NCBI RefSeq assembly: GCF_004028155.1
Contig: NZ_SBII01000001.1
Span: 1-64,000 of the forward strand
Length of the DNA: 64,000 nt
Source of the DNA: Flavobacterium cerinum
GTDB lineage: Bacteria; Bacteroidota; Bacteroidia; Flavobacteriales; Flavobacteriaceae
Reading direction: 5' to 3'
Shown here piece after piece: positions 40,412 to 49,057 of this stretch. A program made the translations under genes and the position numbers. The notes under the pieces were generated by a model that saw only the letters and a list, made by a program, of their open reading frames with translations, was not told the DNA's origin and did no database searches. Within the stretch, counting starts at the first letter, position 1. Every line of letters starts with the position of its first letter.

Positions 40412-41758
40412 TTAGTTGTTGTTTATTTCGTGTTTTTCCATACGTCTGTATAGAGCTGCGCGCGATAATCCTAACTCTTCGGCAGATTTGCTGATATTGA
40501 AATTATGCTTTTGAAGTATTTTCTCTATTGTTGCCTTTTCGATGTCTGCCAGCTGAACATCATGATTCGTTTGAAGAACCGGAATATCGTTTAGATCGAG
40601 ATCGGATAATGTAATGATATTGTTCTCGCACAGAATTACGGCACGTTCTATCTTGTTTTCCATCTCACGTATGTTTCCATTCCATGAATGCATTACTATA
40701 CGCTTTAAGGTATCTTTTTCGAAAGTAATTGCATCGCGATCATACTTATCTATCATCTTCTCCAACAGAAATTCGGCTAATGGTGCCATATCTTCTTTCC
40801 TTTCCCTAAGTGGAGGCAGCGTAATTTCCATTGTATTGATACGATAATACAAATCTTCCCTAAAGTTCTTATGAGCCGTTTCTTGTTTCAGGTCGATATT
40901 TGTTGCTGTAATGATGCGGACATTCAGGGGGCGCGGTTTGGCTTCTCCTAATCGGGTGACTGATTTGTTTTGCAGTACCTGAAGCAGTTTTGCCTGTAGG
41001 TGTAATGGTACATTGCCTATTTCGTCTAAGAATATAGTTCCGTTATTAGCCAGTTCAAAACGCCCGGGAGTATCTACCTTGGCATCGGTAAAGGCGCCTT
41101 TGACATAACCGAAAAGTTCGCTCTCAAAAATATTATCATTTAGTGATCCAAGATCAACATGGACGAATTGTTGATTTGCCCTGTTGGAATTTTGATGCAC
41201 ATAATTTGCCATTACATATTTGCCGGTACCATTCTCACCAAGAATAAGTACGTTAGCATCAGTTTTGGCTACTTTTTCAGCCAAGGAATAGGCCTTTTGT
41301 ATGGCAGGTGAATTTCCTATAAAAAAGGCATTTTTGGAAGGAGTTTTCAGTGCCTTTTTCTTTTCCTTTCTACTTTCTTCTACTGCTGATTTTACTACCT
41401 GTACCAGTTTTTCATTATCCCAAGGTTTGAGGATATAATCGAAAGCACCCAATTTTAATCCTTCTACTGCTGTTTCTACTTTGCCAAAAGCCGTCATTAA
41501 TATTACTATAGTTTGAGGCGAAAATGTTTTTATCTCTTTAAGGGCATAGATACCTTCGCGTCCATCTTCAAAACCAATGCGGTAATTCATGTCCAGCAAT
41601 ACCACATCAATACCATGTTCAGAAAGCATATTAATGATCTTTTTAGGTTCGTTAAGGGTATGGATGGTTTCAAAATGTTTCTTTAAAACCATCTTAGATG
41701 CAAAGAGTATATCTTCCTGGTCGTCGATCACTAAAATTGTTGCCTGCGTTTTTTTCAT
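40412..41758 (-). CDS. Sigma-54-dependent response regulator, NtrC family
   Basis: 448 residues from MKKTQATILVIDDQEDIL; a start at 41779 would add 7 residues over likely control sites. Receiver domain with phospho-acceptor Asp56 (VVLLDMNY), AAA domain with Walker A GENGTGK (174-180), the sigma-54 contact GAFTDA (221-226), and a C-terminal Fis-type helix-turn-helix (NISKSAEELGLSRAALYRRM). It activates sigma-54 RNA polymerase, most likely at the divergent export operon. With its kinase broken, activity would depend on cross-talk or small phosphodonors. Confidence 0.93.
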   Translation of the reverse strand: MKKTQATILVIDDQEDILFASKMVLKKHFETIHTLNEPKKIINMLSEHGIDVVLLDMNYRIGFEDGREGIYALKEIKTFSPQTIVILMTAFGKVETAVEGLKLGAFDYILKPWDNEKLVQVVKSAVEESRKEKKKALKTPSKNAFFIGNSPAIQKAYSLAEKVAKTDANVLILGENGTGKYVMANYVHQNSNRANQQFVHVDLGSLNDNIFESELFGYVKGAFTDAKVDTPGRFELANNGTIFLDEIGNVPLHLQAKLLQVLQNKSVTRLGEAKPRPLNVRIITATNIDLKQETAHKNFREDLYYRINTMEITLPPLRERKEDMAPLAEFLLEKMIDKYDRDAITFEKDTLKRIVMHSWNGNIREMENKIERAVILCENNIITLSDLDLNDIPVLQTNHDVQLADIEKATIEKILQKHNFNISKSAEELGLSRAALYRRMEKHEINNN

Positions 41759-41772
41759 GGACTGTGCGTTTA

Positions 41773-41880
41773 CGGACAAAAGGTGTTCATTTTCGGACAG
41801 TTTGTAATTTCGGTAAAATTATAAGTTATTGATTTTTATAGTGCTGTAATTTTTAAAATTGTGGCACAAAATTGACTTAT
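41773..41880 (+). promoter_or_regulatory. Divergent control region, possible sigma-54 promoter
   Basis: TGGCAC at 41862 fits a -24 box, but the expected TTGC at -12 reads TGAC, so the match is partial. Two CGGACA boxes (41773 and 41794, 21 bp apart), each followed by a TGT half, could be enhancer sites for the NtrC-type regulator. Confidence 0.4.
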
Positions 41881-41900
41881 TGCTTATCAAACAAACTGAA

Positions 41901-43145
41901 ATGGACACCATCGTTACTCGTAAAAGTAGAAAAAATAAATACCTGATAATTGCTTTGACAGCTTTTTTATTGGCAGGTTATTTTGTTTATGCTGCAGTCA
42001 CTAAAAAGAGAAGTCTTGATGTTAAAAGGGGGGAGGTCGTTATTAAAACGGTTGAAAATAATTTTTTTGAAGACTTTATTGTTTTTCAGGCAAAGGTAGA
42101 ACCTTTGAATTCGATGCTGTTAAATGTTATTGAGGGTGGCTCGATACAGGAGATATTTGTTGAGAATGGCGATTTTGTAACTAAAGGGCAGCCACTTGCC
42201 AGACTTTACAATCCGAATACAGAGTTGAGCTATGTGACACAGGAAACCTCAATCATTGAACAGATCAATAACCTGAGCAAGGCAAAACTTGATTTAAGAA
42301 ATCAGGAACTTAATATGGCAAAAGACCTTGTGGCTATAGAACATGACTACCTTGATGCAAAGACTTTGTATGACCTGAACCAGAAATTGTATAAAGAGGA
42401 GATACTTTCTAAAAACGAATGGGAAAAGACTCAGGAAAACTTTAGATTTCAAAAGGAACGTAAAAATATAATTCAGCAAAGTATACAAAAAGAAAAGCAG
42501 GCCAACCAGATACAGATAGCACAAATAAGCCAGTCGCAAGGTATCATGTACAAGAGCCTTGATATATTGAGAACGAATAAAAAGAACTTCTTAGTAACGG
42601 CACCATTGGCCGGAAGGTTAACTTCTTTTGAACCTGTACTGGGTAAAAATTACCAGGCAGGTGAAAGTATAGGAAAGATAGATGTAATGAAGGGTTATAA
42701 GCTAATGGCCGATGTGGATGAATTTTATTTGGAACGGATTTCTGAAGGGCAGTCTGGTCAGATCGATTATAAAGGTCAGATCATAAAAGTAGAAGTTGCT
42801 AAAGTAATACCCGAGGTTAAGAACGGAAGGTTTATTGTAGAACTTAACTTTACTGATACTAAAGAACTTGATTTAAGGCAGGGACTTAGTTTTGGAGTGC
42901 GACTCATGTTATCTGAGAAAACAAAAACTACAGTATTATCTAAAGGGAGTTTTTATGAAGATACAGCCGGCAAATGGATATTTGTAGTTAATAGAGATAA
43001 GGCAGAGCGAAGGAATATAAAAATAGGGCGTGAGAATCCGCTGTATTATGAAATTGTAGAAGGCCTGAAACCTGATGAAAAAGTAATTACATCATCGTAT
43101 AAAGATTACGAGAAAATAGAAGTCTTAAACATTAATAACAATTAG
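41901..43145 (+). CDS. Membrane fusion protein of an ABC export system (MacA/HlyD-like)
   Basis: 414 residues from MDTIVTRKSRKNKYLIIALT; the earlier start at 41859 would lie over the promoter. One N-terminal membrane helix (about 13-33), lipoyl-like halves (LNVIEGGSIQEIFVENGDFV then TKGQPLARL, and LVTAPLAGRLTSFEPVLGKN), a coiled-coil hairpin between them (about 120-215) and a C-terminal beta domain. It links the inner-membrane transporter with the outer-membrane channel encoded downstream. Confidence 0.88.
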   Translation: MDTIVTRKSRKNKYLIIALTAFLLAGYFVYAAVTKKRSLDVKRGEVVIKTVENNFFEDFIVFQAKVEPLNSMLLNVIEGGSIQEIFVENGDFVTKGQPLARLYNPNTELSYVTQETSIIEQINNLSKAKLDLRNQELNMAKDLVAIEHDYLDAKTLYDLNQKLYKEEILSKNEWEKTQENFRFQKERKNIIQQSIQKEKQANQIQIAQISQSQGIMYKSLDILRTNKKNFLVTAPLAGRLTSFEPVLGKNYQAGESIGKIDVMKGYKLMADVDEFYLERISEGQSGQIDYKGQIIKVEVAKVIPEVKNGRFIVELNFTDTKELDLRQGLSFGVRLMLSEKTKTTVLSKGSFYEDTAGKWIFVVNRDKAERRNIKIGRENPLYYEIVEGLKPDEKVITSSYKDYEKIEVLNINNN

Positions 43146-43149
43146 CGGT

Positions 43150-43212
43150 ATGGGGAAAGTAGTTTTATTATTTATTTTTATTGTGGCAGCCATAGTGAAA
43201 ATTATACTGTAA
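43150..43212 (+). CDS. 20-residue hydrophobic peptide
   Basis: MGKVVLLFIFIVAAIVKIIL starts 4 bp after the fusion-protein stop and ends in TAA. It is one short membrane helix with a Lys on each side. Tiny single-helix proteins often modulate transporters. No homologue known to me; it is below normal gene-calling size, and 43213..43354 holds nothing else recognised. Confidence 0.4.
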   Translation: MGKVVLLFIFIVAAIVKIIL

Positions 43213-43354
43213 AGATTTATCAATTAAATATATCATCATCAAATTTATAGCCGAGAGGCGGTTCAATCATCAATCAGAAAAACGAACAATAACTAATCAT
43301 TGCCTTATGCAGAACTAATCAATCTGCCATGGTATCAAACAAAAAACAACAGTC

Positions 43355-44059
43355 ATGATCAAAATTCAAAATCTTTCAAAAGTATTCAGGACAGAAGAAG
43401 TAGAGACCAAAGCGCTTAATGAAATCTCTCTTGAAGTAAAACAAGGTGAATTTGTAACCATTATGGGAGCATCGGGTTGTGGTAAATCGACCTTATTAAA
43501 TATCGTTGGTCTTTTAGATAACGCTTCGGGAGGAAGTTATAAACTCTTAGATAAGGAGATAAACGGTTTGAGTGAGTCGGAAAAGTCGAAAGTAAGAAAG
43601 CAGAACATTGGTTTTGTTTTCCAGAACTTCAACCTTATCGATGAACTGTCTGTATATGACAATATCGAACTACCGCTTATTTACAATAATGTACCATCGG
43701 GAGAAAGGAAACAAAGAGTAGAAGCTATTGCAGAGCGTCTAGCTATATCACACCGATTAAAGCATTTTCCGCAACAGTTATCGGGAGGGCAGCAGCAAAG
43801 GGCAGCAGTAGCGCGAGCATTGGTAACCAATCCAAAAGTTATTCTTGCCGATGAGCCCACAGGAAACCTGGACAGTAAAAATGGTAATGAGGTTATGGAA
43901 CTGCTTACAGATCTTCATGCCAATGGCGCCACTATTTTAATGGTAACGCACTCTGATCATGATGCGTCTTTTTCTCAAAAAACCATTTTCATGAAAGACG
44001 GAATGATATTGAGCGAAAAACGAAACAGCAGAAATGTTGATGTTTTAGTTAGTAACTAA
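43355..44059 (+). CDS. ABC transporter ATPase, MacB/LolD type
   Basis: 234 residues with Walker A GASGCGKST (38-46), signature LSGGQQQR (142-149) and Walker B VILADEPTGNLDS, the NLDS ending being typical of MacB/LolD/FtsE-type ATPases that drive mechanotransmission rather than substrate passage. It serves the three FtsX-type permeases encoded next. Confidence 0.94.
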   Translation: MIKIQNLSKVFRTEEVETKALNEISLEVKQGEFVTIMGASGCGKSTLLNIVGLLDNASGGSYKLLDKEINGLSESEKSKVRKQNIGFVFQNFNLIDELSVYDNIELPLIYNNVPSGERKQRVEAIAERLAISHRLKHFPQQLSGGQQQRAAVARALVTNPKVILADEPTGNLDSKNGNEVMELLTDLHANGATILMVTHSDHDASFSQKTIFMKDGMILSEKRNSRNVDVLVSN

Positions 44060-44095
44060 GAACAGTATTAAAATCATCATCAATCAAAAACAATC

Positions 44096-46519
44096 ATGAT
44101 CAATAATTGGCTTAAAATATTTTTATACCAAATAAAGAACAATAAGTTTTTTACGGCATTAAACGTGCTGGGGCTGGCTATGGGAATTGCAGGATTAATT
44201 TTTGCCATTCTGTACTGGAATGACGAACATTCTTACAATGCATGGAACCCGGATAAAGAAAGGATATTCTACTCTGTAGTTGATCTGGGTGAAAATAAAG
44301 TATGGGGAGCGAGTGCAGCACCTGTTGGGTCGTATCTGTCATCAATACCGGAGGTGACAGAATATTGCTATATGAATGCCTGGTATACCAGTGCTGTTAT
44401 GCAATACAAGGGTAAAAAGGCAATAATTGAGAAGGTTACCGATGCACAAAAGAATTTTTTTAGTTTTTTTCCTTTCGAATTTACAATGGGTAATTCGGCA
44501 ACAGCACTGCAAGAAGGTACTGTTGTTCTATCTGAAAAAACAGCGAAACGATTGTTTGGCAGTGATAACCCAATGGGGGAAGTAATCCAATCGGGAGACA
44601 AATCATTTACAGTAAAGGGTGTTTATAAACTGAAAGGGAAATCGTCTTTTGAACCTGATTTGGTTACTTGTGAGATCAATCCTAAATTAAAAGAAAAAGA
44701 ATCACGTTGGGGCAGTTTTAGTTTTGCCATGCTGGTTAAACTAAAAGATCCTGCTAAAGTTGCAACTGTACAGGATAAAATTGAGGGTTTATACTATGAT
44801 TATGGTACAAAAAGGAGTGCTGTAGAAAGCGGAATTTCTACAAAAGAATATGTTGATAGGTATGGTAAAACCAAAATTTATCTGGAATCGCTTAAAGACC
44901 TCAGATTACATTCCCGTGTAAGCGATGTGCCTGAAGGAAGGGGGAATTATCAGTTTTTGCTTATTATGCTGGGACTGTCTTTATTGATACTACTAATATC
45001 GATAGTTAATTATGTAAATCTTGCTACAGCTAATGCCATTAAAAGGGCAAAAGAAGTTGGTGTACGCAAAATACTGGGAGCCTCTAAAGGTAACATTGTT
45101 AAACAGTTTGTTTTTGAAACTGTGCTTACCACATTATTTTCTATGCTGCTGGCTATGGTAATAGTAGAAATTTCATTACCCTATTATAATATGTTTTTGG
45201 GCAAAGAACTGGTCATAAAGGGCACTCAGCTTCATATGCAGCTTCTGGCAGTATTTATTATAATTGTTGCCTTATCAGGGATCATGCCTGCCATATATGT
45301 TTCAAAGTTCGAATCGATTAATGTCCTTAAAGGCAATTTTTCCAGAAGTAAAAAAGGGATATGGTTACGCAATGGCATGCTGGTATTTCAGTTTAGCATT
45401 GCTTCATTCTTTATTGTTGGTTCCTATATCGTAAATCAGCAGGTAAACTATCTGGGGTCTAAAGACCTTGGTTTTAAAGGAGATCAGATTATTGATATTA
45501 ATTACAGAAATCCTTATGATTTTACGGTAGACAATTTTGACAAAATTCTGGCAAGAAAATATGTTTCAGTTAAAGAAAGATTGTTGTCTATAAAAGGTGT
45601 TGAACAGGTTTCCGGAGGAACATTCAGGATCGGGGGAGGCGCTTCACAACAAACTACATTTACTTGTGGTGATAAGGAAGTGTCATTACAATATATGATT
45701 GTTGATTTTGATCTTCTGGATTTAATGAAAATAAAAATAGCAAAAGGCAGGGACCTCTCTCCCAACTTTGCATCAGATACGATTAACTCTGTACTCTTAA
45801 ATGAAACAGCGGTTAAGATGTTTAATCTGAAAGATCCTGTTGGTAAATATGTTACATATTGGGATGACAAGAAGTTTAAAATTATAGGCATTGTAAAAGA
45901 CTTTCACCTTAACAATCCGCAGGATCCTATTCCTCCAATGATTTTTTCACATTATAAGACAATGAACTGGATGATACAGAATACAAATAATATTTATGTA
46001 AAGGTAAACCCTAAATATATGGAATCAGCCGTTGCAGAAATGGAAGAGCTATGGCGCACGGTAGACCCTGACTATCCTTTTAGCTATGATTTTGTAGACA
46101 AAAATTTTGCGCGGTCATATCAGAGTTTTGTTCGCCAAAGAAATCTTTTTTCGTTGCTCAATATTGCAGTGATCATGATAGCGCTGTTTGGGTTATTCGC
46201 CTTGGCATCTTATAGCATACAGCGCAGAATGAAAGAAATAGCTATACGTAAAACACTTGGAGCAGATACAAGTGTACTCTTAAAAGAATTATCTAAACAG
46301 TATATTATATTTTGTGTTGTTGGGTTTTTAATTGCATTATTTCCGGTTTATATACTGCTCGATAAATGGTTGGATAATTTCTCATATCGAATAAGCATTT
46401 CTGTCCTTCCGTTTATAATTGGTTTTGTTGTATTGATGGCTTTAACTCTTATTGTAGTACTGGGCAGGGCTTATAGAGCAACAAGAGTTAATGTGTTGAA
46501 ATATCTTAAATACGAATAG
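44096..46519 (+). CDS. FtsX/MacB-type ABC permease, copy 1
   Basis: 807 residues with an N-terminal membrane helix (VLGLAMGIAGLIFAILYWND), a MacB periplasmic core domain, a first FtsX domain (about 285-430, with RAKEVGVRKILGASKGNIVK), a second periplasmic domain, and a second FtsX domain (MKEIAIRKTLGADTSVLLKE). This is the double-FtsX layout common in Bacteroidota. It is the most divergent of the three tandem copies. Confidence 0.92.
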   Translation: MINNWLKIFLYQIKNNKFFTALNVLGLAMGIAGLIFAILYWNDEHSYNAWNPDKERIFYSVVDLGENKVWGASAAPVGSYLSSIPEVTEYCYMNAWYTSAVMQYKGKKAIIEKVTDAQKNFFSFFPFEFTMGNSATALQEGTVVLSEKTAKRLFGSDNPMGEVIQSGDKSFTVKGVYKLKGKSSFEPDLVTCEINPKLKEKESRWGSFSFAMLVKLKDPAKVATVQDKIEGLYYDYGTKRSAVESGISTKEYVDRYGKTKIYLESLKDLRLHSRVSDVPEGRGNYQFLLIMLGLSLLILLISIVNYVNLATANAIKRAKEVGVRKILGASKGNIVKQFVFETVLTTLFSMLLAMVIVEISLPYYNMFLGKELVIKGTQLHMQLLAVFIIIVALSGIMPAIYVSKFESINVLKGNFSRSKKGIWLRNGMLVFQFSIASFFIVGSYIVNQQVNYLGSKDLGFKGDQIIDINYRNPYDFTVDNFDKILARKYVSVKERLLSIKGVEQVSGGTFRIGGGASQQTTFTCGDKEVSLQYMIVDFDLLDLMKIKIAKGRDLSPNFASDTINSVLLNETAVKMFNLKDPVGKYVTYWDDKKFKIIGIVKDFHLNNPQDPIPPMIFSHYKTMNWMIQNTNNIYVKVNPKYMESAVAEMEELWRTVDPDYPFSYDFVDKNFARSYQSFVRQRNLFSLLNIAVIMIALFGLFALASYSIQRRMKEIAIRKTLGADTSVLLKELSKQYIIFCVVGFLIALFPVYILLDKWLDNFSYRISISVLPFIIGFVVLMALTLIVVLGRAYRATRVNVLKYLKYE

Positions 46520-46574
46520 GCAGCAATGCTATTGTATTGAGCAGGAATTAAAATATCAATCAAAAGAAATCATC

Positions 46575-49001
46575 ATGCTTAAGAATTGGATTAAAATATT
46601 TTTATACCAGGCAAAGAACAATAAGATCTTTACGGGGTTAAACATACTTGGGCTGGCCATGGGAATTGCCGGGCTTATATTTGCCATTTTATACTGGAAT
46701 GACGAGCACGAGTATGACAGGTGGAACCCGAATAAAGAGAATGTCTTTGCCGTAATAAACATTATAGATGTACAGCAAATGTGGTCATCTAATGTGGCGC
46801 CTACCGGCCCTTTGACAAAAGACTTTATACCGGAAGTAGAAAGTTACTGCTATACCAATAATTGGTACAGCAGCGATCATTTAAAGTATATGAATAAAAA
46901 AATACTTATTGAAAAGCACATTGATGCACAGCCTAATTTTTTCTCTTTTTATCCTTTTGAGTTTATAAAGGGCGATGCTAAAACAGCTATTGCCGGTGAA
47001 GGTATAGCACTATCTGAAGATACGGCAAAACTGTTTTTTGGTAATGAAGACCCTTTAAATAAACAGGTGTTTTTTGGTGAGCAGCCTTATGTTGTAAAAG
47101 GGGTTTACAGGATTCCCGGTAAGTCCTCTTTTGCCCCAATGGTTGTGACCGGGCAGATGGATAAAACACTGGATGCAAACAAAACTGAATGGGGTAACTT
47201 TAATTTTGGTTTAATGCTAAAATTAAAAGACCCGAAGTATAAGGAAAAGGCAGAAAAGGGGTTTGCAAACATCTATTTTGAACACAGAACAAAAAAATGG
47301 GCGCAAGCTGAAGGCCTGACACCTGAAGAATATGTCAAGAAGAATGGACGCATAACTGTGAATTTGCAGCCAATGAAAGATTTAAGACTTCATTCTGTTG
47401 TAAGTGCTTCACCAGAAGGACAGGGTAATTATCAGTCGCTAACTATTATGATAGGACTTTCAATACTTATCCTTGTGCTGTCTGTTGTTAACTATGTGAA
47501 CCTGGCAACGGCCAATGCCATAAAAAGAGCAAAAGAGATAGGGATCAGAAAAACATTAGGGGCTTCTAAAGGTAATATTGTGAAGCAGTTTATTTTTGAA
47601 ACGGTTCTTATTATTCTGGCAGCTATATTGTTGGCTTTGGTAATTGTAGAACTTGCATTGCCTTATTATAATAACTTTTTGAATAAGGATCTTGTTATTC
47701 ATGGAAACCAGTTTTATATACAACTGGTAGTAATATTCATGGTTGCTGTTGTTCTGGCGGGTATCTTTCCGGCAGTATATGTTTCTAATTTTGAAACGCT
47801 AAAAGTACTTAAAGGCAATTTTGCACGAAGTAAAAATGGCGTGTGGCTTAGAAACGGTATGTTGATACTACAATTTGCCATTGCTGCATTTTTTATAATA
47901 GGATCTTCTATTGTGTACAGGCAGGTAGACTATATGAGTACCAAAGAGCTTGGCTTTAAAGGAGATCAGATTGTAGATATTGAGTATCGAAATCCATATG
48001 ATTACAGAGAAGTGGGCTATGAGAAAAAATTGTTACAACGATACCTTACCATAAAACAGGAGACATCTAAAATAAAAGGCGTAAAGCAGGTGTCTACAGG
48101 TTCAGTTAGCTTTGGTGGTGGTGTTGGCTCTTCTACAGGCTATGTGTACAACAATATCAATGTGCAGGGTATGAATGTAGTGTTAGATTTTGATCTGTTG
48201 AATATGATGCAGATAGGAATAATTAAGGGACGTAATTTATCATCGAATTTTGCTTTAGATACGGTTTCATCAATCCTGATCAATGAGACTGCTGCGAGAC
48301 AGTTAAAAGATAAAAATATACTAGGTAAAGAGATCGACTGGAATGACAATAAATTTAAAATTGTTGGTATTGTTAAAGATTTCCATGCTGCCGGTCCGCA
48401 GGAAGCAATTCCACCCATGACTTTTTTTCATTACAAAACGGTAGACTGGATGATTGAGAATGTTCGTCATGTTTATGTAAAAGTTGATCCCGAAAATATG
48501 GAGCAGACTATTGGGGATATAGAAAAATTCTGGACTAAAAAAATTGATACAGAATACCCATTTAAATATGATTTTGTAAACAAGAATTATGCAAGAGCTT
48601 ATGAAAACTATGTGAAACAGCGCAATCTATTCTCTTTATTAAATGTTGTGGTAATACTCATTGCGCTCTTTGGCCTCTTTTCGCTGGCTTCTTACAGCAT
48701 TCAGAGAAGGATGAAAGAAATTGCGATTCGGAAAACACTGGGAGCCGAAACAAAAACGCTATTGAGCGATCTCTCTAAACAATACATTGTATTCTGTATT
48801 ATAGGATTTGCCATTGCACTGTTCCCTGTTTACTCATTACTGGATATGTGGTTGGATAATTTTGCTTACAGGGTATCATTTTCGATAATGCCATTTATCC
48901 TTGGTTTTGCGGTATTGCTTATCCTTACTTTACTTGTTGTGCTTTCAAGAGCCTATCAGGCGACCAGGGTAAATGTACTTCAATACCTTAAATACGAATA
49001 G
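46575..49001 (+). CDS. FtsX/MacB-type ABC permease, copy 2
   Basis: 808 residues, same domain order as copy 1. It is very similar to copy 3 throughout, including the start MLKNWIKIFLYQAKNNKIFT and MKEIAIRKTLGAETKTLLSD. The intergenic spacer before it (46520..46574) matches the spacer before copy 3, so gene and spacer were duplicated as one unit. The copies may form heterodimeric permeases with different periplasmic surfaces. Confidence 0.92.
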   Translation: MLKNWIKIFLYQAKNNKIFTGLNILGLAMGIAGLIFAILYWNDEHEYDRWNPNKENVFAVINIIDVQQMWSSNVAPTGPLTKDFIPEVESYCYTNNWYSSDHLKYMNKKILIEKHIDAQPNFFSFYPFEFIKGDAKTAIAGEGIALSEDTAKLFFGNEDPLNKQVFFGEQPYVVKGVYRIPGKSSFAPMVVTGQMDKTLDANKTEWGNFNFGLMLKLKDPKYKEKAEKGFANIYFEHRTKKWAQAEGLTPEEYVKKNGRITVNLQPMKDLRLHSVVSASPEGQGNYQSLTIMIGLSILILVLSVVNYVNLATANAIKRAKEIGIRKTLGASKGNIVKQFIFETVLIILAAILLALVIVELALPYYNNFLNKDLVIHGNQFYIQLVVIFMVAVVLAGIFPAVYVSNFETLKVLKGNFARSKNGVWLRNGMLILQFAIAAFFIIGSSIVYRQVDYMSTKELGFKGDQIVDIEYRNPYDYREVGYEKKLLQRYLTIKQETSKIKGVKQVSTGSVSFGGGVGSSTGYVYNNINVQGMNVVLDFDLLNMMQIGIIKGRNLSSNFALDTVSSILINETAARQLKDKNILGKEIDWNDNKFKIVGIVKDFHAAGPQEAIPPMTFFHYKTVDWMIENVRHVYVKVDPENMEQTIGDIEKFWTKKIDTEYPFKYDFVNKNYARAYENYVKQRNLFSLLNVVVILIALFGLFSLASYSIQRRMKEIAIRKTLGAETKTLLSDLSKQYIVFCIIGFAIALFPVYSLLDMWLDNFAYRVSFSIMPFILGFAVLLILTLLVVLSRAYQATRVNVLQYLKYE

Positions 49002-49057
49002 ACAGCAATACTATTGTCTTGAGGAGGGATTAAAATCATCAATCAAAAAAAATCACT

